DNA from: Bradyrhizobium diazoefficiens
Lineage (GTDB): Bacteria > Pseudomonadota > Alphaproteobacteria > Rhizobiales > Xanthobacteraceae
DNA: 64,000 nucleotides
Reading direction: 5' to 3'
Assembly: GCF_016612535.1 (NCBI RefSeq)
Contig: NZ_JAENXS010000001.1
Location: 2,071,501 to 2,135,500 of the forward strand
The notes below the pieces were generated by a model. It did not search any database. It saw only the letters and a list, made by a program, of their open reading frames with translations, and was not told where the DNA came from. The translations under genes were made by a program, and so were the position numbers. Positions 21,641 to 31,592 of this stretch are shown piece by piece (position 1 is the stretch's first letter; every line of letters begins with the position of its first letter).

Positions 21641-22437
21641 CCTTCCGCCTTCAGGTCGTCCGGCCTCGGCATCAGGACGGTGTTGTAACCGGAATCGACA
21701 TAATGGATTTCGCCGGTGACGCCGCCGGAGAGATCCGACAACAGATACAGCGCGGAGCCGCCGAGATCGTCGAGCGTGACGCCACGGCGGAGCGGCGAAT
21801 GTTTTTGCATGAATGCAAACATCGCGCGCGCCTCGCCGATGCCGGAACCGGCGAGCGTGCGGATGGGGCCGGCTGAGATCGCGTTGACGCGGATGCCGCG
21901 CGGCCCGAAGTCGGAGGCGAGATATCGCACCGAGGCTTCCAGCGCCGCCTTGGCCACGCCCATCACGTTGTAATTCGGCATCGCGCGCTCCGAGGCGCCG
22001 AAGGTCAGCGTGATCATGCTGCCGCCCTCCATCATCAGCTCGGCGGCACGTTTGGCGACCTCCGTGAACGAGAAGCAGGAGATCACCATGGTGCGCGAAA
22101 AATTCTCGCGGCTGGTGTCGGCATAGCGGCCCTTCAGCTCGTTCTTGTCGGCGAAGCCGATGGCGTGGATGACGAAATCGAGCTTGCCCCATGTCTCGCG
22201 CAGCACAGCGAAAGTGGCATCGACGCTGGCGATGTCTTCGACGTCGCAGGGCAGCACCAGATCCACGCCAAGCGATTCCGCCAGCGGCTTGACGCGCTTG
22301 CCCAAAGCCTCGCCCTGGAAGGTGAAGGCGAGCTCGGCGCCGTGGGCATGCAGCGTCCTCGCCATGCCCCAGGCGATCGAATGATCATTGGCGATGCCCA
22401 TGATCAGACCGCGCTTGCCCTTCATCAAACCTTCCAT
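21637..22437 (-). CDS. fabI: Enoyl-[acyl-carrier-protein] reductase (NADH) FabI
   Basis: Last reduction step of fatty acid elongation. 266 residues of the atypical short-chain dehydrogenase fold: GLIMGIANDHSIAWGMA for NADH, and the Tyr-x6-Lys catalytic pair in NYNVMGVAKAALE. The residue matching Tyr146 of E. coli FabI is Phe here (TFGASERA). An alternative start is the Met at 22425, which has a better-spaced GGAAGG. It lies downstream of fabA-fabB, separated by a palindromic repeat. Confidence 0.93.
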   Translation of the reverse strand: MEGLMKGKRGLIMGIANDHSIAWGMARTLHAHGAELAFTFQGEALGKRVKPLAESLGVDLVLPCDVEDIASVDATFAVLRETWGKLDFVIHAIGFADKNELKGRYADTSRENFSRTMVISCFSFTEVAKRAAELMMEGGSMITLTFGASERAMPNYNVMGVAKAALEASVRYLASDFGPRGIRVNAISAGPIRTLAGSGIGEARAMFAFMQKHSPLRRGVTLDDLGGSALYLLSDLSGGVTGEIHYVDSGYNTVLMPRPDDLKAEG

Positions 22438-22460
22438 CTCTCGACTACTCTCCGCTGTCC

Positions 22461-22546
22461 GTCATGCCCGGGCTCGTCCCGGGCATCCACGTTCTTCCGC
22501 AACCGGTAACAAAGACGTGGATGGCCGGGACGAGCCCGGCCATGAC
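22461..22546. repeat. Long palindromic repeat between fabB and fabI
   Basis: Starts GTCATG and ends CATGAC. Each half is itself a hairpin (GCCCGGG...CCCGGGC and GGCCGGG...CCCGGCC), and the halves are inverted copies sharing ATCCACGT / ACGTGGAT. The differences between halves are compensatory within each small hairpin. Shorter relatives occur at 25226-25245 and possibly 10889-10912. Confidence 0.85.
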
Positions 22547-22572
22547 GAAACTGCCAGTGTGCGCGCAAGGCC

Positions 22573-23796
22573 TCACACATCCAGCCGGCTGAACACCAGC
22601 GTGGCGTTGGTGCCGCCGAAGCCGAACGAGTTCGACAGCACGGTGCCGATTTTGACGTTGTCGATGCGCTTGCGCACGATCGGCATGTCGGCGAACACGG
22701 GGTCGAGCTCCTGGATGTGCGCGCTCTCGCAGATGAAGCCGTTGTTCATCATCAGCAGCGAATAGATCGCTTCCTGCACGCCGGTCGCGCCCAGCGAGTG
22801 GCCGGTCAGCGCCTTGGTCGCCGAAATCGGCGGGCACTTCTCGCCGGCGCCGAACACGCGGCGGAGCGCGTCGATCTCCGGCGGATCGCCGGCCGGAGTC
22901 GAGGTCGCGTGCGGATTGATGTAGTCGACCTTGGTCTTCACGGTCGACATCGCCATGCGCATGCAGCGCTCGGCGCCTTCGCCTGACGGCGCGACCATGT
23001 CGTAGCCGTCCGACGTCGCGCCATAGCCGACGATCTCGCCGTAGATGCGCGCGCCGCGCGCCTTGGCATGCTCGAGCTCTTCCAGCACCAGCACGCCGGC
23101 GCCGCCGGCGATGACGAAGCCGTCGCGGTTGACGTCATAGGGACGCGACGCAGTGGCGGGCGTGTCGTTGTACTTGGACGACATCGCGCCCATCGCGTCG
23201 AACAGCACCGACAGCGACCAGTCCAGCTCCTCGCAGCCGCCGGCGAAGATGACGTCCTGCTTGCCGATCTGGATCGTCTCATAGGCGTTGCCGACGCAGT
23301 GGTTCGAGGTCGCGCAGGCCGAGGAGATCGAATAGTTCACGCCCTTGATCTTGAACCAGGTCGCAAGCGTCGCGGATGCCGTCGATGACATCGCCTTCGG
23401 CACTGCAAACGGACCGACGCGCTTCGGTCCCTTGGTGCGAGTGATGTCGGCGGCCTCGACGATGGTCCGCGCGGACGGTCCGCCGGAGCCCATGATGATG
23501 CCGGTGCGGATGTTGGAGACTTCGTCGGGGCCGAGACCGGAGTCCTGGATCGCCTGCTCCATCGCAATGTGATTCCACGCCGCACCCTGGGCGAGGAAGC
23601 GCATCGCACGCCGGTCGACAATCGTCGCAGGATCGAGCGTCGGTGCACCCTGCACCTGCGAACGGAAGCCGAGCTCGGCATATTTCTCAGCCCGCGAAAT
23701 GCCCGACTTTGCCTCGTGAAGGCTCGCAAGCACTTCCTGGGTGTTGTTTCCGATCGACGAGACGATGCCCATCCCGGTGACCACAACCCGCCTCAT
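22573..23796 (-). CDS. fabB: Beta-ketoacyl-ACP synthase I
   Basis: Condensing enzyme of fatty acid synthesis needed for unsaturated chains. 407 residues with catalytic Cys in [10 protein letters not shown], His in [12 protein letters not shown], and Lys/His in [14 protein letters not shown]; a Gly-rich end [11 protein letters not shown]. The context directly after fabA supports FabB rather than FabF. Start [14 protein letters not shown] at 23796. Confidence 0.95.
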   Translation of the reverse strand: MRRVVVTGMGIVSSIGNNTQEVLASLHEAKSGISRAEKYAELGFRSQVQGAPTLDPATIVDRRAMRFLAQGAAWNHIAMEQAIQDSGLGPDEVSNIRTGIIMGSGGPSARTIVEAADITRTKGPKRVGPFAVPKAMSSTASATLATWFKIKGVNYSISSACATSNHCVGNAYETIQIGKQDVIFAGGCEELDWSLSVLFDAMGAMSSKYNDTPATASRPYDVNRDGFVIAGGAGVLVLEELEHAKARGARIYGEIVGYGATSDGYDMVAPSGEGAERCMRMAMSTVKTKVDYINPHATSTPAGDPPEIDALRRVFGAGEKCPPISATKALTGHSLGATGVQEAIYSLLMMNNGFICESAHIQELDPVFADMPIVRKRIDNVKIGTVLSNSFGFGGTNATLVFSRLDV

Positions 23797-23836
23797 GACA
23801 GCCTCGCCTATGTCGTTGTCTTCTTGGTGATGCGCG

Positions 23837-24358
23837 TTAGCCCAGGCTCGTGCCCTGCTTGAACAGGCCGACCTTCAGATCCTTCGCGCGATAGATAATC
23901 TGGTCGTCGACCGAAAGCCACCCGTCGGCAATGCCGAGCACCAGCTTTGAACGCATCACGCGCTTCATGTCGACGTTGTACACAACCTTGCGGGCCTCGG
24001 GCAGCACCTGGCCGCCGAACTTCAACTCGCTCAGGCCAAGCGCGCGGCCGCGACCTTCGCCGCCGATCCAGCCCAGGTAGAATCCGACCATTTGCCACAG
24101 CGCATCGAGACCGAGACAGCCGGGCATGACGGGATCGTTCTTGAAATGGCAACCGAAGAACCAGAGGTCGGCCTTCACGTCGAGCTCGGCGCGCACCACG
24201 CCCTTGCCGAACTCGCCGCCATTTTCGTTAATTTCGGCGATGCGGTCGAACATAAGCATCGGCGGCAGAGGCAATTGTGCATTGCCCGGACCGAACATCT
24301 CGCCCCGGGCACACGCCAGCAGATCTTCGTACTCGTAGCCGTTGCGCCTGTTCAGCAT
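23837..24358 (-). CDS. fabA: 3-hydroxydecanoyl-ACP dehydratase/isomerase FabA
   Basis: Introduces the double bond for unsaturated fatty acids. 173 residues, the normal length, from [20 protein letters not shown]. The hot-dog fold active site His is in [27 protein letters not shown] sequence, with the partner Asp in LGLDAL. The frame is open 41 codons upstream but the conserved start is at 24358. First gene of the fabA-fabB-fabI group, divergent from irr. Confidence 0.96.
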   Translation of the reverse strand: MLNRRNGYEYEDLLACARGEMFGPGNAQLPLPPMLMFDRIAEINENGGEFGKGVVRAELDVKADLWFFGCHFKNDPVMPGCLGLDALWQMVGFYLGWIGGEGRGRALGLSELKFGGQVLPEARKVVYNVDMKRVMRSKLVLGIADGWLSVDDQIIYRAKDLKVGLFKQGTSLG

Positions 24359-24609
24359 GCGGAAGCCTCTGTTTGAACCCCGATTGAACGGCGTTTCTGG
24401 CAAAAATCGGCCCCGTTCGGAAAGCAAACCACTTGCCGTCGTCAGGCGTGAATACCGGAGCCCGGATGGACTGCGGGCCAAGCCTCAATGCCTGGCTGCG
24501 CCAAAATCGGTTAAGCGGAACCGCGCGCTCTCTAACACAGGGCATTTCGGGTGGCAAAGCAGTCTCATGAAGGTAAAATGACGGGGGCTCCGCCCGGTTC
24601 CTCGCTTGA

Positions 24610-24648
24610 TTAGAACCGCTCTAGTTGCGAGAAACTTGCATCTGCATC
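24610..24648. promoter_or_regulatory. Candidate iron-regulatory sites upstream of irr
   Basis: TTAGAA-CCG-CTCTAG (24610-24624) resembles the Irr-binding ICE dyad (TTAGAA-NNN-TTCTAA; 10 of 12 positions). TGCATC occurs twice in tandem at 24637-24648; an unusual direct-repeat hexamer site for Fur is, as I recall, reported in the B. japonicum irr promoter. The fabA-irr gap is 344 bases and otherwise shows no gene. Confidence 0.4.
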
Positions 24649-24702
24649 TATCTGTCCATATATTGCCGCTAGATAGTGTTCACGCGTGCCCGAATTCTGG
24701 AA

Positions 24703-25194
24703 ATGAGCGAAAACAACGCGATCCATCACGACGAAGACGCCCATGCGGCGGCCCTTCTGTCCGGCCGCCAGCCGGCCCTGACCGGCTGTCCCTGGCACGA
24801 CGTCAACGAAATGCTCCAGTCCGCCGGCCTCCGCCCGACGCGCCAGCGCATGGCGCTCGGCTGGCTGCTGTTCGGCAAGGGTGCGCGCCACCTCACGGCT
24901 GAAATGCTCTATGAGGAAGCAACGCTGGCCAAGGTCCCGGTCTCGCTCGCGACCGTCTACAACACGCTGAACCAGCTGACCGATGCCGGCCTGCTGCGCC
25001 AGGTCAGTGTCGACGGCACCAAGACCTATTTCGACACCAACGTCACCACCCACCATCACTACTACCTCGAGAACAGCCACGAACTGGTCGATATCGAGGA
25101 TCCGCATCTGGCGCTGTCCAAGATGCCGGAGGTGCCGGAAGGTTACGAAATCGCGCGCATCGACATGGTCGTGCGCCTGCGCAAGAAGCGCTGA
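24703..25194 (+). CDS. irr: Iron response regulator Irr (Fur superfamily)
   Basis: Global iron and heme regulator of Rhizobiales that is degraded when heme is available. 163 residues, the exact length of the Bradyrhizobium protein, from MSENNAIHHDEDAH. The N-terminal heme regulatory motif is present with Cys29 (LTGCPWHD), and the second heme site HHH is at residues 117-119. Winged-helix DNA-binding domain about 35-100 (LRPTRQRMALGWLLF, SLATVYNTLNQLTDAG). The in-frame Met at 24676 is too far upstream to match. Confidence 0.98.
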   Translation: MSENNAIHHDEDAHAAALLSGRQPALTGCPWHDVNEMLQSAGLRPTRQRMALGWLLFGKGARHLTAEMLYEEATLAKVPVSLATVYNTLNQLTDAGLLRQVSVDGTKTYFDTNVTTHHHYYLENSHELVDIEDPHLALSKMPEVPEGYEIARIDMVVRLRKKR

Positions 25195-25225
25195 TATTTC
25201 CCTAAGCTAAGAGAGACGCCGTTAC

Positions 25226-25245
25226 GGCCGGGCTTCGTCCCGGCC
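25226..25245 (+). terminator. Hairpin between convergent irr and SH3 genes
   Basis: Stem GGCCGGG / CCCGGCC, loop CTTCGT, followed by ATTATCGTTTT. It probably ends irr transcription and resembles half of the repeat at 22461-22546. Confidence 0.5.
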
Positions 25246-25262
25246 ATTATCGTTTTGCGGCG

Positions 25263-25796
25263 TCAGTTCACCTGCTCGTCGGCATAGACGCCCCAGAGCC
25301 GCTCCTGCTGGATCCAGCCATCAAAGCCGTTGCCGGTGACGTGGCACCAGCTTGTGGTGCACTTTTTCACTGTCGTGACGACGCCGGCCTGGAGCTTTGC
25401 GGCCACCGCGCTATCGGAATCGGCGCGGTCGTAGATCGGCGCAAGCTCGTCCTTGTGCTTCATGGTGACCACCGCAGTGCGGCGGCCCGACAGCAGCGAG
25501 TGATAGACCCAGCCCTCGGCGCCCTCGGAATCGCGCACCCGGCGCCAGTTCTCGAACTCGGCGGTGATTTCGACCGGCAAGCCGGAACGGGTGTAGACCC
25601 AGGCCACGTCATTGTCCTTGGTCGGGCCGGCGCGGACGTTCACGTGATCCGATTTGAGGCTGACATAGCGCGGCACCGGGAGGCCGCTGGCGGTCTGGGG
25701 GGTGCCATCCTTCGCCGAATGCCCAGGGCTGACCGAGGCGCTCAACCAGGTGCAAACGAGCGTCATCACCGAACAAAAACGCCCCAACGCCATCAA
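25263..25796 (-). CDS. Secreted SH3-domain protein
   Basis: 177 residues with an N-terminal signal peptide (MALGRFCSVMTLVCTWLSASVSPGHSA) and two bacterial SH3-like units: about 43-100 (SDHVNVRAGPTKDNDVAWVY, WRRVRDSEGAEGWVY) and about 115-170 (DSDSAVAAKLQAGVV, WCHVTGNGFDGWIQ). Such domains bind cell wall components or partners; no catalytic domain is attached. Likely periplasmic. It is convergent with irr. Specific role unknown. Confidence 0.85.
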   Translation of the reverse strand: MMALGRFCSVMTLVCTWLSASVSPGHSAKDGTPQTASGLPVPRYVSLKSDHVNVRAGPTKDNDVAWVYTRSGLPVEITAEFENWRRVRDSEGAEGWVYHSLLSGRRTAVVTMKHKDELAPIYDRADSDSAVAAKLQAGVVTTVKKCTTSWCHVTGNGFDGWIQQERLWGVYADEQVN

Positions 25797-26131
25797 CCCG
25801 TCTCCTGTCGAAGACCTGGGCTCAAAGCCCGGTCCTCACCCCAAATTCCAAAACCTGCCGCGTAATCCCCTCTCCCGCCCCACGCGGGTGTTCCCGAATC
25901 CATCTGCAAGCCTTAACCCGTGGTTCTTGTCTTGGCCCGGTCTTCTGCTAGAGAGGACGGACGTCTGAACAACCAGTTTGCCCCGATTTTCCGGCTGGAA
26001 ATCTCGGGAAAGCTTGAAGGAAACGCCGGGGACGACACGGCAAGGCTAGTGTCGAACAACCGGGTTAATGAGGCCTCAACGGCCGGCCTTTGGTGACAGA
26101 GGCGGCCTGCAACGCCTCATGAGGGCAGGAC
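25797..26131. other. Gap of 335 bases between divergent SH3 and dehydrogenase genes
   Basis: Contains no open frame I would accept. It should carry promoters for both flanking genes; a TTGTCT hexamer at 25927-25932 followed by GCTAGAG near 25947 is the best candidate but the spacing is poor. A GAGGC...GCCTC dyad lies at about 26069-26118, immediately before the dehydrogenase start. Confidence 0.4.
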
Positions 26132-27133
26132 ATGTCGGTGAAGAAAAAGCCCCTCGTCGTGGTGACGCGCAAGCTACCGGACTCGATCGAGACCCGGATG
26201 CGCGAACTGTTCGACGCGCGCATCAATCTCGACGACACGCCGATGTCGGCCGAGCAGATCGCAGAAGCCGCGCGCACTGCCGACGTCCTGGTTCCGACGG
26301 TCACCGACCATATCAGCGCCGACATCGTCAACCAGCCTGACTGCAAGCTTCGCCTGATCGCGAATTTCGGCAACGGCGTCGACAATATCGACGTCGAGGC
26401 TGCGCACGCCCGCGGCATCACCGTCACCAACACCCCGAAAGTTCTCACCGAAGACACCGCCGACATGACCATGGCGCTGATCCTGGCGGTGCCGCGCCGG
26501 ATGATCGAAGGCGCCTCGGTGCTGACGGAAGGAAAGCCCTGGGCGGGCTGGTCGCCGACCTGGATGCTCGGCCACCGCATCGGCGGCAAGCGCCTCGGCA
26601 TCATCGGCATGGGCCGCATCGGCCAGGCGGTCGCCCGCCGCGCCCGCGCCTTCGGCCTGCAGATCCACTATCATAACCGCCGTCCCGTGGCGCCGAAGAT
26701 TGCTGAAGAGCTTGGCGCGACCTATTGGGAAAGCCTGGACCAGATGCTGGCGCGGATGGACATCATCTCGGTCAACTGTCCGCACACGCCGGCGACTTAT
26801 CACCTGCTCTCGGCCCGGCGGTTGAAGCTGATGCGGAAGGACGCCTACATCGTCAACACCGCGCGCGGCGGGGTGACCGACGAGGACACGCTGATCAAGC
26901 TGATTGAGGGTGGCGAGATCGGCGGCGCCGGCCTCGACGTCTATGAGCACGAGCCGGCGGTCAATCCGAAGCTGGTGCGGCTCGCCAAGGCCGGCAAGGT
27001 GACCCTGCTGCCGCATATGGGCTCGGCCACGATCGAGGGCCGCGTCGAAATGGGCGAGAAGGTGATCATCAACATCCGCACCTTCCTCGACGCGCACAAG
27101 CCGCCGGATCGCGTGCTGCCGAGCATGCTCTGA
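26132..27133 (+). CDS. D-2-hydroxyacid dehydrogenase (glyoxylate/hydroxypyruvate reductase-like)
   Basis: NAD(P)H-dependent reductase of 2-keto acids, 333 residues. Rossmann motif GIIGMGRIGQAVARRA (about 153-168), catalytic Arg in NTARGG, Glu in YEHEP and His in LLPHMGSAT. It resembles glyoxylate reductases (GyaR type) in having NFGNGVDNIDVEAA. It converges on the LysR gene with a two-base gap. The physiological substrate is not certain. Confidence 0.9.
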   Translation: MSVKKKPLVVVTRKLPDSIETRMRELFDARINLDDTPMSAEQIAEAARTADVLVPTVTDHISADIVNQPDCKLRLIANFGNGVDNIDVEAAHARGITVTNTPKVLTEDTADMTMALILAVPRRMIEGASVLTEGKPWAGWSPTWMLGHRIGGKRLGIIGMGRIGQAVARRARAFGLQIHYHNRRPVAPKIAEELGATYWESLDQMLARMDIISVNCPHTPATYHLLSARRLKLMRKDAYIVNTARGGVTDEDTLIKLIEGGEIGGAGLDVYEHEPAVNPKLVRLAKAGKVTLLPHMGSATIEGRVEMGEKVIINIRTFLDAHKPPDRVLPSML

Positions 27134-27135
27134 GG

Positions 27136-28047
27136 TTATTTGCTGCGCGATTCGCGCTTGCGCCAGTCGGCGACGAAATCGATGAAGGCACGCAGCGCCG
27201 GCGGCACTTGACGGCGGCTTGGATAGTAGAGGAACGGGCCGGGAAACGGCTCGCACCAGTCTTCCACCAGGCTGATCAGCGCGCCCGACTTCACGGCTTC
27301 GCCGACATAGCCATCGAGCGATGCCCAGATGCCCGCGCCGTCGAGCGCGGCGCGCATGGCGAGGCCCATATTGGTCGAGATCAGTTTTGCCGGCGGATCG
27401 ACCTTGACGATCTGGCCGGCCTTTTCAAATTCCCAATCATGCATGACGCCGCTCGAATAGCGCGCGCGGATGCAGTCGTGGTCGAGCAAATCCTTCGGAT
27501 GCTTCGGCCTGCCACGGCGCGCGACATAATCGGGCGATGCGACGAGGACATAGTGCTGCGGACCACTGAGCGGAACAGCCACCATGTCCTGCGCGAGATG
27601 TTCGCCATAGCGCACGCCGGCATCGTAACCCGCGCTGACGATGTCGACGAAACCGCTCTCGGAGGCGATGTCGAAATCGACCTGAGGATGTGCCTGCAAG
27701 AACGGGACGACCATCGGCGCCAGCACCAGGTCCACCGCCGGTGGCGGCGCGTTGATGCGCAGACGGCCTGAGGCGACCTCGCGCAAGCCCCGGACCTGAT
27801 CCAGGGCATCGCCGACGTCGCGCAGCGCCGGCGCCACCCGTGACAGCAGCAGCTCGCCGGCCTCGGTCAGCGCGACACTGCGGGTGGTGCGGTTCATCAA
27901 ACGGACGCCGAGGCGCTCCTCCAGATCTCGTAGCCGCTGGCTAAGGCTCGACACCGACACGCGAATTTCGACCGCCGCGCGGCGGAAATTGCGGGTGCGG
28001 GCGACCGCCACGAAGGCATCGAGATCGCGTAGATCGGGATCAGCCAT
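27136..28047 (-). CDS. LysR family transcriptional regulator
   Basis: 303 residues: N-terminal winged helix-turn-helix (LRDLDAFVAVARTRNFRRAA, VSVSSLSQRLRDLEERLG) and substrate-binding domain (about 90-300, RLRINAPPPAVDLVLAPMV). It diverges from the aldo/keto reductase gene by 119 bases, the usual layout of a LysR protein and its target. Inducer unknown. Confidence 0.93.
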   Translation of the reverse strand: MADPDLRDLDAFVAVARTRNFRRAAVEIRVSVSSLSQRLRDLEERLGVRLMNRTTRSVALTEAGELLLSRVAPALRDVGDALDQVRGLREVASGRLRINAPPPAVDLVLAPMVVPFLQAHPQVDFDIASESGFVDIVSAGYDAGVRYGEHLAQDMVAVPLSGPQHYVLVASPDYVARRGRPKHPKDLLDHDCIRARYSSGVMHDWEFEKAGQIVKVDPPAKLISTNMGLAMRAALDGAGIWASLDGYVGEAVKSGALISLVEDWCEPFPGPFLYYPSRRQVPPALRAFIDFVADWRKRESRSK

Positions 28048-28166
28048 TGTTCGATATTTTGAACAAGCTATTCCGGATTGTCCAGCTTATCGCAGCAATG
28101 GAGCAGGCGCATATGTGCCCTCGTCACGCGGCGCCATCAGCCGCCGCCTTTTCGAGGAGAGCCATC

Positions 28167-29186
<1,020 letters not shown>

Positions 29187-29195
29187 CGGCCGTCA

Positions 29196-29999
29196 TCAGG
29201 CACGATGGGCGCTGAGATCTGACATCACCGGCCCATCGCCATTGAGCGGATTGGCCGGATCGCGCGCATAGCGCAAGGTCTCGAACCGCATCGCACGCGC
29301 ATCTATCATCAGGAGGCGGCCGACCAGGCCCTCACCAAAACCGACGATCTCGCGGATCGCCTCCAGCGCCATCATCGAGCCCATCACGCCCGCAAGCGCG
29401 CCCATGACGCCGGCCTCCGCGCAGGCCGGCACGGTGCCCGGCGGCGGCGCCTCCGGAAACAGGCAGCGATAGGTCGGGTTGAAGACGCCCTGCTCGTTTG
29501 TCTCATGCGCGCGGATGGTGGTGAGCGAGCCGTCGAAGGTGCCGAGCGCAGCCGTGATCAGCGGCCGCTTCGCGAAGAAGCAGGCATCGGAGGCCAGATA
29601 GCGCGTCGAGAAATTGTCGGAGCCGTCGAGCACGAGATCGTAATCGCTGATCAGGCTTAGCGCATTGTCGGCGTTGAGCCAGGTGGCGTGGCCGACGAAG
29701 CGGACATGCGGATTGAGCGCCGCGATCCGCTCGGCGGCGCTCTCGATCTTGTGCCGGCCGATATCGGGCGTGGTGTGGATCACCTGGCGCTGCAAATTGG
29801 ACAGCGACACGACGTCGTCATCGACCACACCGAGCGTGCCGACGCCGGCGGCGGCCAGATACATCAGGGCGGGCGCACCGAGCCCGCCGGCGCCGATCAC
29901 CAGCACGGAGGCGCGTTTCAGCGCAGCCTGGCCGGGACCACCGACATCGCGCAGCACGATATGGCGGGCATAACGTTCGAGTTCGTCCGGGCTGAGCAA
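29196..29999 (-). CDS. moeB: E1-like adenylyltransferase, MoeB/ThiF/HesA family
   Basis: Adenylates the C-terminal Gly of a sulfur-carrier protein (MoaD or ThiS type). Features: RYARHIVLRDVGGPGQ, the nucleotide loop VIGAGGLGAPALMYLAAAGVG, DDDVVSLSNLQRQ, and the catalytic Asp in DGSDNFSTRYL. The TTG at 29999 gives MLSPDELERYARH, the typical family start, with AGGAG nine bases before it; the other option is ATG 30092, which would overlap the start of the divergent gene by two bases. Only one Cys-x2-Cys-like partner is seen, and no C-terminal rhodanese domain. MoeB versus ThiF cannot be settled here. Confidence 0.85.
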   Translation of the reverse strand: MLSPDELERYARHIVLRDVGGPGQAALKRASVLVIGAGGLGAPALMYLAAAGVGTLGVVDDDVVSLSNLQRQVIHTTPDIGRHKIESAAERIAALNPHVRFVGHATWLNADNALSLISDYDLVLDGSDNFSTRYLASDACFFAKRPLITAALGTFDGSLTTIRAHETNEQGVFNPTYRCLFPEAPPPGTVPACAEAGVMGALAGVMGSMMALEAIREIVGFGEGLVGRLLMIDARAMRFETLRYARDPANPLNGDGPVMSDLSAHRA

Positions 30000-30090
30000 G
30001 TTCTTTGACTCCTGAACCACCGCAACATTGTTCGCGACCAACGAGATGTGCTTCAATGGCAGCGCGTTCAATGGGCTGGCTGGATTTGTC

Positions 30091-31452
30091 ATGAGATCGA
30101 TGCTTGCGGCAACACTGATGTTGGCGTCTGCCACAGGCGCCAGCGCCCAGATGACGGCGCCGCAGGTCCCCGGCAACAAGCCGAAGGTGGTCCAGACCGT
30201 TCCGATCAAGCCGCCCGCCCTGCAGACGGCATCGGAGACGGCAGATGCCATGGCGCAGGCCGAGCGGCTGTCGCTCCAATCCGACCTCGCCTGGGTCGGC
30301 GAATATAACGGCGCCATCACCGGCGACATTAGCTCCCGCATGGTCGACGCCATCAAGGAGTACCAGAAGAAGAAGGGTGGCAAGCCGACCGGCGTGCTCA
30401 ATCCGCAGCAACGCGCCGCGCTCGCCGAGACCGCGCGGCGCAAGCAGGACAGCGTCGGCTGGAAGATCGTGACCGAGATGACCAGCGGCGCGCGGCTCGG
30501 CATACCCGCAAAACTAGCGCCGAATCAGGCGACCGATGCCAATGGCTCCAAATGGACCTCGCCGACCGGCACGGTGCAGGTGCTGCTCAGCCGTCGCAAG
30601 GAAGCCAACCCGACCACCGCCAAGCTCGCGGACGCGGAGAAGAAGGAGCCGGCCGGGCGCAAGGTCGATTACACCGTGGTGAAGCCCGACTTCTTCGTGC
30701 TGTCGGGATTGCAAGGCCTGAAGAAGTTTTACGTGCGCGGCACATTTAAGGGCGATGAAGTTCGCGTCATGACGATTTTGTACGACCAGGCCACCGAGAA
30801 CACGGTCGAGCCGGTCGTGATCGCGATGTCGAGCGCGTTCAATGCGTTTCCCACGGGGCCGCAGGCCGGGCCTGCGCCGCGCAAGACCGTCGAATACGGC
30901 ACCGGCATTGTCGTCAGTGACGACGGCGCGATCATCACCGATCGCCTTGTCACGGATTCCTGTCTCGCCATCACCATCGGCGGCTACGGCAATGCCGATC
31001 GTCTCGCCGAGGACAAGGCGCACGATCTCGCGCTGCTGCATGTCTATGGCGCACGTGGCCTGAAGCCGCTCAGCCTGACTGGCGGCACGGCGAAGACGAG
31101 TGTCGAGGTCGTCGGTATCGCAGATCCGCAGAGCCAGGGCGGCGCGGCCGGCGTGTCGAGTGTCAAGGCCGCGCTGGCATCGGTCGGTGGCAGCGATTCC
31201 GCGCTGTCGCCACCGCCGGCCGTTGGATTTTCCGGCAGCGCGGCGATCGACGGCGACGGCAAGTTCGCTGGCGTTACGTTGTTGAAGCCGGCAATGGTCG
31301 CGGGTCCCGCGACAGCAGTGCCGTCGTCACAGGCGGTGATGGTCGCAGCGGAGACGGTGCGCGATTTCCTGAAAGCAAACGGCGTCAGCGCGAACGGCGC
31401 GTCGACGGACGCGAAAGCCGCCATCGTGCGCGTGATCTGCGTGCGCAAATAA
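30091..31452 (+). CDS. Secreted peptidoglycan-binding, trypsin-fold protein (probable pseudoprotease)
   Basis: 453 residues: signal peptide 1-20 (MRSMLAATLMLASATGASAQ), a peptidoglycan-binding-like helical domain about 50-110 (LQSDLAWVGEYNGAITGDIS), a spacer of beta-rich sequence, and a trypsin-like domain from about residue 268. In that domain GTGIVVSDDGAIIT is followed by RLVTDSC where active proteases have AHVVxxC, so the catalytic His is Leu286; Asp312 (AHDLALL) and Ser381 (GFSGS) remain. Likely periplasmic. It diverges from moeB. Role unknown; scaffold or inhibitor-like function is possible. Confidence 0.8.
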   Translation: MRSMLAATLMLASATGASAQMTAPQVPGNKPKVVQTVPIKPPALQTASETADAMAQAERLSLQSDLAWVGEYNGAITGDISSRMVDAIKEYQKKKGGKPTGVLNPQQRAALAETARRKQDSVGWKIVTEMTSGARLGIPAKLAPNQATDANGSKWTSPTGTVQVLLSRRKEANPTTAKLADAEKKEPAGRKVDYTVVKPDFFVLSGLQGLKKFYVRGTFKGDEVRVMTILYDQATENTVEPVVIAMSSAFNAFPTGPQAGPAPRKTVEYGTGIVVSDDGAIITDRLVTDSCLAITIGGYGNADRLAEDKAHDLALLHVYGARGLKPLSLTGGTAKTSVEVVGIADPQSQGGAAGVSSVKAALASVGGSDSALSPPPAVGFSGSAAIDGDGKFAGVTLLKPAMVAGPATAVPSSQAVMVAAETVRDFLKANGVSANGASTDAKAAIVRVICVRK

Positions 31453-31455
31453 CTT

Positions 31456-31590
31456 TCGTGTCCCGGACGCGCTGCAACGCGTAGCGTTGCTGCGCAGAGC
31501 CGGGACCCATGCATCCACATTCCGTGCAACCAATGCTGGGCCCCGGCTCTGCAGCGCACCGCTTCGCGCTGCGCCGCGTCCGGGGCACGA
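31456..31590. repeat. 135-base palindromic repeat, family A copy 1
   Basis: Outer arms TCGTGTCCCGGACGCG and its complement CGCGTCCGGGGCACGA, inner arms GCAGAGCCGGGACCCA and TGGGCCCCGGCTCTGC. A second copy is at 53580-53699 with the same outer and inner arms. It lies between the pseudoprotease gene and the ggt end. Confidence 0.9.
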
Positions 31591-31592
31591 GA

